From Schistocerca nitens (lineage: Eukaryota > Arthropoda > Insecta > Orthoptera > Acrididae): 64,000 nucleotides of DNA. The stretch spans positions 536,693,383 to 536,757,382 of the forward strand of contig NC_064621.1 of the NCBI RefSeq assembly GCF_023898315.1. Reading direction: 5' to 3'. Position 1 is the stretch's first letter. The number at the start of each line of letters is the position of its first letter. The position numbers were made by a program, and so were the translations under genes. Positions 44,418 through 55,240 of the stretch are shown one piece after another. The notes below the pieces were generated by a model that made no database searches, had not been told where the DNA came from, and saw only the letters and a list, made by a program, of their open reading frames with translations.

Positions 44418-44622
44418 GCCGCGCGGGATTAGCCGAGCGGTCTGAGGCGCTGCAGTCACGGACTGTGCGGCTGGTCCCAGCGGAGGTTCGAATGCTCCCT
44501 CGGGCATGGGTGTGTGTGTTTGTCCTTAAGATAATTTAGGGTAACTAGTGTGTAAGCTTAGGGACTGATGACCTTAGCAGTTAAGTCCCATAAGATTTAA
44601 CACATTTGAACATATTTGATTT
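44418..44622 (+). mobile_element. SINE-B copy
   Basis: GCCGCGCGGGATTAGCCGAG head, GGAGGTTCGAATGCTCCC B box, then GGGTGTGTGTGTTTG. The target duplication AGTSCTGATTT lies at 44407-44417 and 44623-44633 with one mismatch. It interrupts the old CR1-like LINE. Confidence 0.88.
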
Positions 44623-45229
44623 AGTGCTGATTTGTGAGCAGTAGTTTTCCTGTCTCAAGGAAGTTCACTATAATCGAACAAAGGATGTGTTCGAGAATTC
44701 TGCAACAAACCGATGTTGAGGATATTGGTCTGTAATTCTGCGGGTCTGTTGTTTAAATTTCTTATATATAGGAGTCACCTGGGCTTTTCTGCAATCGCTT
44801 TGGACATTGCGCGGGGCGAGAGTAAGGGTCCAAAGCCGCAGTTTACTCTGTGTAAAATCGAATTCGGTTTCCATCTGGATCTGGCGAATTATTTGTCTTG
44901 AAGCTTTCCAGCTGCTTCTCTACGCCACGGATGTCTATTACTATGTTTCCCATGTGGGAGTCTGTGCAACCGTCAAACGACGATATATTTGTATGACTCT
45001 CCTGTGTGAATTATTCATTAAACGTGAAATCTAAACTTCGGCTTTTCTCTTAATATCACCAGATCGATCGACGAGTGACTGGATAGAAGCCTTCCACTCG
45101 CTTAGGGATTTTACGTATGACCAGGATTTTCTCAAGTTATCGGCAAGATGCTGATGCTGGTAATAGTTTCATGATTCACTTATTGATTTTCTTACGGACA
45201 CACGATTTTCTACTAACTTCCGTTTGTCT

Positions 45230-46895
45230 ACATCTAAATCTACATCCATACTCCGCAAGCCACCTGACGGTGTGTGGCGGAGGGTACCCTGAGTACCTCT
45301 ATCGGTTCTCCCTTCTATTCCAGTCTCGTATTGTTCGTGGAAAGAAGGATTGTCGGTATGATTCTGTGTGGGCTCTAATCTCTCTGATTTTATCCTCACG
45401 GTCTCTTCGCGAGATATACGTAGGAGGGAGCAATATACTGCTTGACTCTTCGGTGAGGGTATGTTCTCGAAACTTTAACAAAAGCCCGTACCGAGCTACT
45501 GAGCGTCTCTCCTGCAGAGTCTTCCACTGGAGTTTATCTATCATCTCCGTAACGCTTTCGCGATTACTAAATGATCCTGTAAGGAAGCGCGCTGCTCTCC
45601 GTTGGATCTTCTCTATCTCTTCTATCAACCCTATCTGGTACGGATCCCACACTGCTGAGCAGTATTCAAGCAGTGGGCGAACAAGCGTACTGTAACCTAC
45701 TTCCTTTGCTTTCGGATTGCATTTCCTTAGGATTCTTCCAATGAATCTCAGTGTGGCATCTGCTTTACCGACGATCAACTTTATATGATCATTCCATTTT
45801 AAATCACTCCTAATGCGTACTCCCAGATAATTTATGGAATTAACTGCCTCCAGTTGCTGACCTGCTATATTGTAGCTAAATGATAAGGGATCTATCTTTC
45901 TATGTATTCGCAGCACATTACACTTGTCTACATTGAGATTCAATTGCCATTCCCTGCACCATGCGTCAATTCGCTGTAGATCCTCCTGCATTTCAGTACA
46001 ATTTTCCATTGTTACAACCTCTCGATACACCACAGCATCATCTCCAAAAAGCCTCAGTGAACTTCCGATGTCATCCACAAGGTCATTTATGTATATCGTG
46101 AATAGCAACGGTCCTATGACACTCCCCTGCGGCACACCTAAAATCACTCTCACTTCGGAAGATTTCTCTCCATTGAGAATGACATGCTGCGTTCTGTTAT
46201 CTAGGAACTCTTCAATCCAATCACACAATTGGTCTGATAGTCCATATGCTCTTACTTTGTTCATTAAACGACTGTGGGGAACTGTATCGAACGCATTGCG
46301 GAAGTCAAGAAACACGGCATCTACCTGTGAACCCGTGTCTATGGCCCTCTGAGTCTCGTGGACGAATAGCGCGAACTGGGTTTCACACGACCGTTTTTTT
46401 CGAAACCCATGCTGATTCCTACAGAGTAGATTTCTAGTCTCCACAAAAGTCATTATACTCGAACATAATACGCGTTCCAAAATTCTACAACTGATCGGCG
46501 TTAGAGATACAGGTCTATAGTTCTGCACATCTGTTCGACGTCCCTTCTTGAAAACGGGGATGACCTGTGCCCTTTTCCAATCCTTTGGAATGCTACGCTC
46601 TTCTAGAGACCTACGGTACACCGCTGCAAGTTCCTCTGCGTACTCTGTGTAAAACCGAACTGGTATCCCATCAGGTCCAGCGGCCTTTCCTCTTTTGAGC
46701 GATTTTAATCGTTTCTCTATCCCTCTGTCGTCTATTTCGATATCTACCATTCTGTCATCTGTACGACAATCTAGTGAAGGAACTACATTCTCTGGTTGTT
46801 TACTGAACCGAGAATGCCACAGTCTCTGTTTTCGTAGCATTTTCCGATTCTGATTATTAAAACACGAAGTATTCTTTCCATCCTTAATCCACTTG
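45230..46895 (-). mobile_element. Younger CR1-like LINE, 5'-truncated
   Basis: About 1.67 kb on the minus strand. It holds an uninterrupted reverse-transcriptase frame and a 3' UTR of about 65 bp. It ends in a GATGTAGATTTAGATGTAG tail (plus strand TCTACATCTAAATCTACATC). The endonuclease part is missing through truncation near 46895. It lies at the 5' edge of the older copy of the same family. Confidence 0.85.
45299..46840 (-). CDS. CR1/Jockey-like LINE reverse transcriptase (partial ORF2)
   Basis: 513 residues from an ATG at 46840 to the stop at 45299-45301, with no internal stop or shift. RT motifs in order: GKAAGPDGIPVRF; AQVIPVFKKGRRTDVQNYRP; QHGFRKKRSCETQ; FLDFRNAFDTVPHSRL (first Asp); GVPQGSVIGPLLFTIYINDL; LFGDDAVVYR (catalytic pair, Ala changed to Gly). 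Then come NYLGVRIRSDLKWNDHI and LEYCSAVWDPYQIGLIEEI, and a basic C-terminus. The true ORF2 would begin farther upstream with an APE endonuclease, lost by 5' truncation; the ATG used is simply the first in frame. The intact frame suggests a recent insertion. It cannot transpose on its own. Confidence 0.85.
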   Translation of the reverse strand: MLRKQRLWHSRFSKQPENVVPSLDCRTDDRMVDIEIDDRGIEKRLKSLKRGKAAGPDGIPVRFYTEYAEELAAVYRRSLEERSIPKDWKRAQVIPVFKKGRRTDVQNYRPVSLTPISCRILERVLCSSIMTFVETRNLLCRNQHGFRKKRSCETQFALFVHETQRAIDTGSQVDAVFLDFRNAFDTVPHSRLMNKVRAYGLSDQLCDWIEEFLDNRTQHVILNGEKSSEVRVILGVPQGSVIGPLLFTIYINDLVDDIGSSLRLFGDDAVVYREVVTMENCTEMQEDLQRIDAWCREWQLNLNVDKCNVLRIHRKIDPLSFSYNIAGQQLEAVNSINYLGVRIRSDLKWNDHIKLIVGKADATLRFIGRILRKCNPKAKEVGYSTLVRPLLEYCSAVWDPYQIGLIEEIEKIQRRAARFLTGSFSNRESVTEMIDKLQWKTLQERRSVARYGLLLKFREHTLTEESSSILLPPTYISRRDREDKIREIRAHTESYRQSFFPRTIRDWNRRENR

Positions 46896-47340
46896 TATTG
46901 TATTGTATGCTAACCGGGGGCCTAGAAACGACGGAGAGGCTCCCTCCCCGCCGCAGTCGCAGTGGTCCACAATCCCACGACGACTACCGCAGTACACGTC
47001 ACCCCTCCGCCGCTCCACACCGAACCCAGGGTTATTGTGCGGTTCGGCCCCTATGGACCCCTCCAAGGAGCGTCTCACACCACACGAGTGTAGCCCCTAT
47101 GTTTGCGTGGTAGAGTAATGGTGGTGTACGTGTACGTGGAGAACTTGTTTGCGCAGCAATCGTCGACATAGTGTAGCTGAGGCGGAATAAGGGGAAGCAG
47201 CCCGCATTTGCCGAGGCAGATGTAAAACCGCCTAAAAACCATCCACAGACTGGCCTGTTCACCGGCCCTCTACACAAGTCCGCCGGGCGGATCCGTGCCG
47301 GGGACCAGGTGTTCATTCCCAATCCGAAGAGCATCTCCAA
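46896..47340 (-). mobile_element. Long SINE-like repeat with a tRNA-type head
   Basis: Minus strand, from about 47340 to a CATACAATACAATAC tail near 46900. It begins with a B-box-like GGTCCCCGGCACGGATCCG. It then has a GC-rich body with TTATTCCGCCTCAGCTACAC and CTACCACGCAAACATAGGG. I recognise the body as a repeat common in insect genome assemblies. The A-box part of the tRNA-like head is eroded or truncated. Confidence 0.5.
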
Positions 47341-47459
47341 TGCACGATTTACAATCGCAGTGTTCTTCCAGCCACTGGATGAGCTGGAGCTGCACTCACT
47401 GAGAGTAGCAGCTCCTGCCAGGTATGAAAGCGATCGCCACTGACAAGTTCTGCCACTCT

Positions 47460-47985
47460 GCTCCGCTCGTTGTCGGTTTGGATCTTTTTACCACAGTGTT
47501 TGTTTTTCTTACACCGTTTTTACAAACCAATGTCCTTAACATCAATTTGTCACCGAATTCTAGAACATACTCTCAGTTCGAATGTAATAAATTTCCTACA
47601 GACCGAAAAGCTTATTTCCACGAATCTAAACGGTTTCAGAAAGCAACGCTAGTGTGAAACTCAGCTTGCCCTTTTCTCAAATCATATACTGTGAACAATG
47701 GATGAAGGGTAACAGGTGCTTTCATATTTCTAGGTTTCCGAAAAGCATTTGACATGGTACTCCACTACAGACTGTTAAAGAAGGTACGATCATACGGAAT
47801 AGATTTTCAGATGTGTGAGTGGATCGAATACTTCTTAAGTAACAGAACCTGGTGTGTTGTCCTCGACACCGCGTGTTCTTCAGAGACGAGGTTATTACCA
47901 AGAGTCTCCTATAGGAGTGTGATGGGACCACTGTACGAGGTGCCAGGGTGGAGAAGAGTTTGTACCTCTTTAATTCAGACGAATT
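47460..47985 (+). pseudogene. CR1-like LINE RT relic
   Basis: Plus-strand frames spell a decayed RT. SRILEHTLSSNVINFLQTEK and NGFRKQRSCETQLALF appear first. The AFD and CEWIEYFLSNRT region (about 47740-47845) and a weak GVMGPL remnant (about 47915) follow. Stops and shifts throughout. Confidence 0.65.
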
Positions 47986-48180
47986 TGGCATGAGAACTGG
48001 ACATGAGCTCGACCCCCTCCTTACATACCACCTAATTGATTATGTGCGCAACGGTAACGGAAGAAAATGATGGTGGATCCTGTTAGTTGGTAAAATAAGG
48101 AGTGCACACTCACAATACTTTAATAAAAATCGTAATCTACTCAGAAAAAAAGAGAACTTTATCATAATAAACAACATTAA

Positions 48181-51100
48181 CCCGAGTGAGTTGCTACTCT
48201 CATACCGGGCGCCTCCCCAGGTGGCGGATAGGGGAACGCTCATCAGATATGATGGGTACTGAGGAAATAAAATACTCAGGGCGGACCAAAAGTAGCAAAA
48301 CAAGTCCAGGAGCGACAGTTCCCAGAATGGGCGACTTCCAGGACAGCCAAAATCCACCAAGCGACTGCCTTGGATCAAGCGGCTTGGCGGTCAGCGTCTG
48401 TTCACAGATTGTGCGGCTGAATCACCTTCCTCTACAAATCACATTTGTAGTTGTAATCTCGGAGACTTGTCTCCACACAGGAAAGATACATCCTTGAAAG
48501 TTCAAAACATGGAAAGTTCTTTTAGTCAAAATTCCCCGCCTGCCAAAATAAGACAGGAAAGATTGCCATCGGATCCGGGGGGCAATCAACCAAAGGAACT
48601 TACGGATGAATCGGAGCATCTGAATACACCGAAGCAAACACTGAGAACCAACACCTTTACAAACTTCGCCACGATAAACATAAACTCACTAGCTAAGGTT
48701 GGAAAACTCAAAACTCTACTGGACACTGCCATAGAGCAAAGGATAACAATACTCGCCATACAGGAGATGAGAAACACAATGCGGGAACCATACGAATCAC
48801 AGGGATTCAGAATCTACCAAGGAATCCCTGGAAAGAGAGTAATGAAAAATGTACCACAATTCGGAACAGGTTTCATAGTGAAAAACACAATAATAAATTC
48901 TGTCAAGGAGTTCAAGGCCTACACGGATAGAATAGCAACTCTGACCATCAGGTCCGCAAACAAGACGTACACGTTAGTCAACGTGCACGCACCCACAAAC
49001 GAGAAGAACAGAACTGACCCGAAACATGTAGAGGGATTCTGGAATCTGCTAGACCAAGTCCTCACTAATGTTCCATCAAACCACACTAAAATCGTAATGG
49101 GAGACTTCAATGCGCAGATAGGAAGAGAGAAAAGGTTCAGGAACATTGTTGGGGACTGGCCGGCACAAAAGAAAACTAGCACGAATGGCAGAAGATTGAT
49201 AGAAATTTGCAGAGAACACAGAATGGTGATTAAATCGACCAGATTCAAAAGAAGACCACACAAGAAGAAAACGTGGAAACACACTGATTGGAAAAAGGGC
49301 GAATACCAACTTGACCATGTCTGTATGGACAAAGACCATCACAGAGAAATCTACAACGTTAAAGTTCTGAGGGGAAAGGACCTGGGCTCTGATCACTACC
49401 TGTCCAAAATAAAAATCAAGATAACACCGGCTGGAAAAAAGAAAAAAAGAACCAACCGGTTGAGACGAACCCACGACCAAGCAAAAATACAAAACAACAC
49501 ACAATACGCAATGAAAACAAACACAGTCCAATCAGACACGGAACTGGAAGAACTGACAGAGAAGTTGAAAACAATAGCCGCAGAAATAGCACAACCCGAA
49601 AAGAGAAAAAAACACCAGTGGTGGGACAGAGTGTGTGAGGAGGCAGTCGACAAGAGACATGAAGCGTGGAAGAAATTCCAAAATAACAAAACTGACGAAA
49701 ATTTTGCAACGCTGACCCAACAAAGGAAAATAACTCAAAGAACGTTAAGAAATAGCAAAAGAAAGTATCATCACGGACTGCTGGACCAAATAGAAGATAG
49801 CTTTGCCAAAAACAACTCACGGCAATACTATAGAACATTTAGGGAAAAAACCAAAACCTTTACACCACCAACCCTCATGCTCAAAAACAAAGAAGGAGTA
49901 ACGGCACACAACGATGAAGAAAATGCCAATATTATGGCGGAAAGCTTCCGAAATCTTCTGAACTGCGAAGACCCGATCAATATACTCGACATAAATACTA
50001 ACACAGAAGTCAGGACACCGGAAGAGAACATACAAGCACCATCAATATCAGAAGTGGAAATAGCAATTAAACAATTAAAAAACAACAAAGCTAGCGGAGA
50101 AGACCAACTAACGGCAGAGCTATGGAAGTACGCCGGAGAAAACGCAGTGGCCAGCCTCCACAAGAACATTCAAAAGATCTGGAAAGAGGAGAAATTACCG
50201 ACAAGATGGACAACAGCGATAATATGTCCCATCCACAAAAAAGGGAGTAAGACAGACCCAGGCAATTATAGAGGGATCTCCCTACTGGACTGTACGTACA
50301 AGATTCTCTCCAAAATAATTTATAACAGGGTCAGAGACCAACTAGAAAAAGAACTGGGAGAGTATCAGGCGGGATTTAGACCGGGAAGAAGCTGCCCAGA
50401 ACAAATATTAAACCTAAAGCTAATCATCGACTACTACAAATCAAGAAACAAACAACTAGTGATCTCTTTCATCGATTTCCAAAAAGCCTACGACAGCATA
50501 CATAGAGAATCTTTGAAGAAGATACTGAGAAATTTAGGCTTACACCCCAAACTGATCAAAATGATTGGGCTTACACTGGAGAACACAACCTCTAAAGTCA
50601 AATTCAGAGGAGCAACCTCAGACGCGTTCGAAATTAAAACAGGATTAAGACAGGGGGACGGGCTGTCCCCAATTCTGTTTAACTGTGCACTGGAATATCT
50701 GATGAGAGAATGGAGGAAGATTAATCCAGAACTAATAAAAGTAGGAACAAAAATCAAAGTAAACTGTTTAGGTTTTGCGGACGACTTAGCGCTATTAGCA
50801 AACAACATAAAAGAGGCAAGAACGCAAATTGAGACACTAGAAGAGATAGCTGGGAAAATTGGACTAAAAATCTCGTTCCAAAAGACCAAAATCATGGTCA
50901 GGGATCCTCTCTGCGTTGATCACATATCAATTTTCAACACTAAAGTAGAACTGGTGAAAAAATTCAAGTATCTAGGGGAAACAATAACACACAACAATAA
51001 CGAGAAAATAAACTGGAAAGAAAGAACTGACAAACTGAAGAAGTCTCTATTCACAACTCAGAACATATACAATAAGAGATGCCTATCAACAAAAACCAAA

Positions 51101-51727
51101 ATCAGACATTACCAGACGGTGATTCTCCCGGAAATACAATACGCATGCGAGACAATCTCCGGACCGTATAAAATAGGAGAGATAGAAGCAATAGAAAAAA
51201 TAGAAAGAAGGATAGTAAGAAAGTGTATAAACAAGAAGAACCTAGTGGAAGGCCAATGGAGAATAATCCCAAACGAAACCGTCTACAAAACAATCACTCC
51301 ACTAACAGAATTCTTCAGAAGGAAAAGGATATCATTCCTGGGACACATACTGAGAACGGAAGACACTAGACTAGCTAAACGACTGATCGACTTTTATTGG
51401 AATAAAAAAATCAAGTCAAACTGGGTGAGAGAAGTGCAGAAGGACATGGAAGAACTAGGAATCTCGAAGGAGGATCTTGTAACAAAATCACAGAAATACA
51501 GCGAATGGGTAAAAACAAACACAATAACACTCACGCACAAACCAAGGCAGAGACGAAATGTGCTGTATTCAGAGGAGGAAAGAAAACGAAGATCGGAACG
51601 GCTCAAAAAAATATGGGCTAAAAAGAAAGAAGAAACAGCCAAACAAATGAAACGGCTAAGGACGACTACAAGATTTGAACTAAAGTGATCCAATAGGGTC
51701 GTAAAAGCAATAAATAAATAAATAAAT
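48181..51727 (+). mobile_element. Full-length RTE-like LINE
   Basis: A 3.55-kb insertion flanked by a perfect 12-bp target duplication, AAACAACATTAA, at 48169-48180 and 51728-51739. It has a 5' region of about 330 bp, one long ORF, and a short 3' end with an AATA/TAAA repeat tail (51709-51727). The plus strand is strikingly A-rich across the ORF. Intact boundaries plus an unbroken frame make it the youngest-looking autonomous element in the window. Confidence 0.92.
48509..51688 (+). CDS. RTE-like LINE polyprotein: APE endonuclease + reverse transcriptase
   Basis: 1059 residues from the first in-frame ATG, 48509; the frame is open upstream to a TAG at 48293-48295. The APE-type endonuclease occupies about residues 50-300: NINSLAKVGKL, AIQEMR (E86), GDFNAQIG (D199), LGSDHYL (D295, H296). 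The RT occupies about 510-800: LKNNKASGEDQLTAELWKY, AIICPIHKKGSKTDPGNYRG, EYQAGFRPGRSCPEQI, FIDFQKAYDSIHRESL, GLRQGDGLSPILFN, and GFADDLALL with the catalytic pair D758/D759. The C-terminus has FLGHILRTEDTRLAKRLIDF and a very basic tail ending RTTTRFELK. All catalytic residues I can check are present. Motif style fits RTE or a close relative; the exact clade is not decided. Confidence 0.92.
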   Translation: MESSFSQNSPPAKIRQERLPSDPGGNQPKELTDESEHLNTPKQTLRTNTFTNFATININSLAKVGKLKTLLDTAIEQRITILAIQEMRNTMREPYESQGFRIYQGIPGKRVMKNVPQFGTGFIVKNTIINSVKEFKAYTDRIATLTIRSANKTYTLVNVHAPTNEKNRTDPKHVEGFWNLLDQVLTNVPSNHTKIVMGDFNAQIGREKRFRNIVGDWPAQKKTSTNGRRLIEICREHRMVIKSTRFKRRPHKKKTWKHTDWKKGEYQLDHVCMDKDHHREIYNVKVLRGKDLGSDHYLSKIKIKITPAGKKKKRTNRLRRTHDQAKIQNNTQYAMKTNTVQSDTELEELTEKLKTIAAEIAQPEKRKKHQWWDRVCEEAVDKRHEAWKKFQNNKTDENFATLTQQRKITQRTLRNSKRKYHHGLLDQIEDSFAKNNSRQYYRTFREKTKTFTPPTLMLKNKEGVTAHNDEENANIMAESFRNLLNCEDPINILDINTNTEVRTPEENIQAPSISEVEIAIKQLKNNKASGEDQLTAELWKYAGENAVASLHKNIQKIWKEEKLPTRWTTAIICPIHKKGSKTDPGNYRGISLLDCTYKILSKIIYNRVRDQLEKELGEYQAGFRPGRSCPEQILNLKLIIDYYKSRNKQLVISFIDFQKAYDSIHRESLKKILRNLGLHPKLIKMIGLTLENTTSKVKFRGATSDAFEIKTGLRQGDGLSPILFNCALEYLMREWRKINPELIKVGTKIKVNCLGFADDLALLANNIKEARTQIETLEEIAGKIGLKISFQKTKIMVRDPLCVDHISIFNTKVELVKKFKYLGETITHNNNEKINWKERTDKLKKSLFTTQNIYNKRCLSTKTKIRHYQTVILPEIQYACETISGPYKIGEIEAIEKIERRIVRKCINKKNLVEGQWRIIPNETVYKTITPLTEFFRRKRISFLGHILRTEDTRLAKRLIDFYWNKKIKSNWVREVQKDMEELGISKEDLVTKSQKYSEWVKTNTITLTHKPRQRRNVLYSEEERKRRSERLKKIWAKKKEETAKQMKRLRTTTRFELK

Positions 51728-51739
51728 AAACAACATTAA

Positions 51740-52978
51740 ATGGGATTCTGAATACATCTACGAAATGATATGTGGATTAAATATTACAATGAGATTTATT
51801 ATACATCACTACATAAATGTACATGATTATCGACACAAACAGTGGGTTAAGGACAGGGTACACTGAAATATTATGAGAATAAGAGTTGGCTGGAGAACAA
51901 GGGGCTCCTGCTCTCTGTGATGCAAACGATTGACGATAATGACTGAAGGCCCCAATAAATCAAATATTAATTTCCCGACTATATAGCAGTATCGCAATTA
52001 GTAGTGAGAGCTCAAATGGGATCACATGGAGAAACAAGCAAGGTGGACTTGTAGCAAAGCGAATGCGCGTGCTGCTGAGGGATTCAGTATAAAATTGATA
52101 AGGGCCTACAATGCCGGAGCCGCAAAATACTGTACCGATACTGAAATCTGCAGCACGTCGTCAGTAGGCAGCGTTCTGATGATGTAGGCGCCGACTTCTG
52201 CCGTACAGCAATTCTGTGTCAACCACTGACCGCGAAGGCTGTCCGAGAATTCTAAGTCCTTCCGAAAACGAGCGACCAAGTCCCAAGACCGTCTGACTCT
52301 GAGGAAGATCAGATCCCCGAGTCCCTCCTGTGATGCGGTGCAAGAGCGAAGCCAACATTGCTCAACTCCCTACTCACCTTGAAAACCGCGAATCAGCATT
52401 CAGTGCTGATTCCAAAATTCCCCCACACTGTCTCGGAACATCGTCTGCGCCAATAGCGACCGTTCCCTCCAGTTTCGAACAGGGCCTTATGACGTCAACT
52501 AGCCTCAGTTTAAGTTGACCAATCATGCCTCTGCTATTCAGCAGAGGGCACTGAACTTGCCATTTGACCGGCTAGGAAAACAACCTGCCTAGACCACCGG
52601 CCAGCCGGTGCCAGATAGTCGCACTCAGCAGGGCACAGTCCACAAGTATTCTCAGAATCAGTAGGACAATGTAGTCAGTCGGTGCCAGGGATCTCCATTC
52701 CGAACGCGCCGGAATGGTAAAGACATAAACTGCGGCGACACTCAGACGTCTCGCAGGTCGTTTCACCCTGCGTACAACAGGCGAAACTCGACCGACGTCA
52801 GTCGTTCCGCCAGGCGCTTAAACCTATTGTACGAACCCCACAGAATTCAGGGAAGTGCAGCCCCCAACCAGAAACGCAGTGTGCCGCGTCCTCCGATGAC
52901 TGCTTCGCACAAGCCACCCAGCGCAGTAGAACAACATGTTTAGGAATCAAGTGAAAAATATTTCTTGAGCTCTCAGTA

Positions 52979-52983
<5 letters not shown>
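51740..52983. other. Unassigned sequence
   Basis: GC-richer from about 52150 to 52960 (for example CCACCGGCCAGCCGGTG at 52596-52612). An LTR is conceivable, but no TG..CA pair, primer-binding site or coding region was seen. Confidence 0.3.
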
Positions 52984-53014
<31 letters not shown>

Positions 53015-53196
53015 TCTGAGCACTATGGGACTCAACTGCTGAGGTCATCAGTCCCCTAGAACTTAGAACTACTTAAACCTAACTAACCTAAGGACATCAC
53101 ACACATCCATGCCCGAGGCAGGATTCGAACCCGCGACCGTAACGGTCGCGCGGTTCCGGACTGTAGCGCCTAGAACCGCTTGGCCACTCCGGCCGG
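52984..53196 (-). mobile_element. SINE-A copy with a long T tail
   Basis: The minus strand has GCCGGCCGGAGTGGCCAAG and the B box GGGTTCGAATCC. It ends with a run of about 28 T (plus-strand A run). The target duplication GCTCTCAGTACAAA lies at 52969-52982 and 53196-53209, sharing one base with the SINE. Confidence 0.93.
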
Positions 53197-53209
53197 CTCT
53201 CAGTACAAA

Positions 53210-53559
53210 TACTCTCATTACAATAACCTTATTCGGTCTGTTACTACCGTGCAATGACATAGAACATTAATAAAATTGGTGAAAATGAGAGGAGACATGC
53301 AAAAGAGGGCATGAAACCTCTCAACTGTTATTTTCTTTACACATAAATGTTTTGATGTGCAGGGTGGGCAGCAGTTTGCGGTTGTGTGTTGGTGATGCTT
53401 TGATTGACATATGGGAAGGTGTCGAATATGAGTGACTGTAGCATGATACAAGACGACTTAGATTAAATTTCTAGTTTGTGTGATGAAATGGAGCTGTCTT
53501 AAAAAAAATTAATTAATGTGAATGAGCGAGAAAAACAAACCCATAATGTTGAGACAAGG
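53210..53559. other. Unassigned sequence
   Basis: Nothing recognised. Confidence 0.3.
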
Positions 53560-54200
53560 CATTAGTAGCGTCCTGATTGACATAGTCACGTCTTTTAAAT
53601 ATCTGTGCGTACCGTTCAAAGCGACGTGAAATGGAACGAGCATGTCAGGATTGTGGAAGGGAAGGCGAATGGTCGACTTCTGTTTACTGGGTGAATTTTA
53701 GCAAAGTATGGTTCATCTGTAAACGAGACCGCACATAGGACGCTGGTGCGACCTATTCTGGAGTACTGCTCGAGTGTTTGGGATCCGCACCAGGCCGTGT
53801 TAAGGGAATATATCAAGCTGCTAGATTTGTTACTGGTAACTTCCAAAAACACGCAAGGTTTACAGGCATGCTTTGGAAACTGGAATGGGAATCCCTGGTG
53901 AGAAGTCGACTTTCCTTTCAAGGAATACTATCGACAAAGCTTAGAGAACCGGCATTTGAGGCTGACTGTAGAACGATCCTACTGCCTTCAACGTACATTG
54001 CGCATGAGGAACACGAAGTTACGATACGAGAAATTAGGGAGCATACAGAGGCATCGAGACAGTCGTCGTTTTCTCGTCCTGTCTGCGAGTGGAACAGGAA
54101 GGGAAACAGCTAGCAGTGGTACAGGGTACCCTGCACCACGCGCCGTACGATGGTTCGCGGAGTATGTATGGAGATGTACATGTGGATGCAAATGTGTTAT
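53560..54200 (+). pseudogene. CR1-like LINE C-terminal relic and 3' end
   Basis: Plus-strand pieces: FKYLCVPFK (compare YLGV), WNEHVRIVEGKANG, LVRPILEYCSSVWDPHQAV (in shifted frames), and RLTVERSYCLQRTLR. The 3' end has GTACGATGGTTCGCGGAGTA and GGAGATGTACATGTGGATG. The order is as in 45299-46840. Broken by frameshifts. Confidence 0.72.
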
Positions 54201-54548
54201 ATGTCTGAGAGTGGTTCACCATCCCCTGTTGGCACATTGGAGAGTCTGCGCTGCTACGTCACAACTTTGGTCAACTTCAATCCCCATTTGGTCATGGCAA
54301 CGTACGAGCATGAGAACTCCTTTGCGCCATTCTGTCACGTCATCAAGTCCACCCATCCGAATGCGGTGATGCCATACGCCCGAGTGACTGAGATTTTGTG
54401 TAGAGAGATTAGATATGACGTTTCACATCACTGGAGATCCCTTCACTGTGGATCTACTGAACGAAAGGTCTAGCTGCCTATCAAATGGATACGCTGTTTG
54501 TATTCTTTTTCTAAACGTTGAATAGACGTTAAAATATAGTGGGAAATC
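54201..54548. other. Unassigned sequence
   Basis: Nothing recognised. Confidence 0.3.
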
Positions 54549-54561
54549 TGTACTGAATTGA

Positions 54562-54759
54562 GCCGGCCACGGTGGCCGAGCGGTTCTAGGAGCTTCAGTC
54601 CGGAACCGCGCGACTGCTACGGTCGCAGGATCGAATCCTGCCTCGGGCACGGATGTGTGTGACGTCCTTAGGTTAGTTAGGTTTAAGTAGTTCTAAGTTC
54701 TAGGGGACTGATGGCCTCGGATGTTAAGTCCCATAGTGCTCAGACCCATTTGAATCATT
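54562..54759 (+). mobile_element. SINE-A copy
   Basis: GCCGGCCACGGTGGCCGAG to GACCCATTTGAATCAT. The target duplication TGTACTGAATTGA lies at 54549-54561 and 54760-54772. Confidence 0.94.
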
Positions 54760-54772
54760 TGTACTGAATTGA

Positions 54773-55240
54773 GTTGTGGTCTATATATTTTTAAACTTGT
54801 TGAAATGATACAAAATATCAACTAATTTTTAGGGTTTTCTTTGTGCTCCTATAAGGTGAGACTTTTTTTATTTTACATCTTCTCTCGTCCTGTTTGTTGT
54901 GTACAAGTTGGATGCGAAGAGCTCGATTTTGTATGAAAAAGGAAGTCCCCGAGGAAGGTATAAGGCCGAGTGTAGACGAGTTATCCAGTCCGCTACAGCT
55001 TGAAACCTTTTCCACAGCGCCGAACTTGTTACAGAACACCAAGCCGTTTCTCACCCCCGCTACATTCTCACGTTCGCCCGCACTGAAAAGCAACCTGTTG
55101 CGTTTGAGTTGCGATCTGCAGCCGCCGTAAAGTGGCGATGCAGCAAAGCAGATCTGCTCTCCCGTGTTGCGTTCTGCGAGGTACAGATTGGCGAAGGGCG
55201 CCTAACACGCAGATATCGGTTTACAAATGCTAATTATACT
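54773..55240. other. Unassigned sequence
   Basis: No recognisable element or domain. Confidence 0.3.

Larger units (their letters stand above)
41885..45229 (-). mobile_element. Old CR1-like LINE, rearranged and interrupted
   Basis: Pieces of one LINE family run in the minus orientation across 3.3 kb. 3' end: 41885-42180, with AAGCCACCGTACGGTGCATG. C-terminal coding: 42180-42490. RT box region: 42850-43100 (GVAQGCMKRPLLFSVYVSDL, CASDAVKYRKV). More RT: 43100-43238 and 44277-44410. RT N-terminal region: 44640-45225 (CRKAQVTPIYKKFK). A 42495-42845 segment is inverted. A Penelope-like element and a SINE-B interrupt it. All frames are decayed. Whether every piece derives from a single insertion is inference from their order. 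Confidence 0.6.

Noticed and set aside
48919-49838. Several long minus-strand frames inside the RTE-like LINE
   Set aside because: They are antisense shadows of an A-rich coding strand.
54894-55130. 78-codon frame with no stop
   Set aside because: No recognisable motif, no splice context and not longer than expected by chance for this composition.
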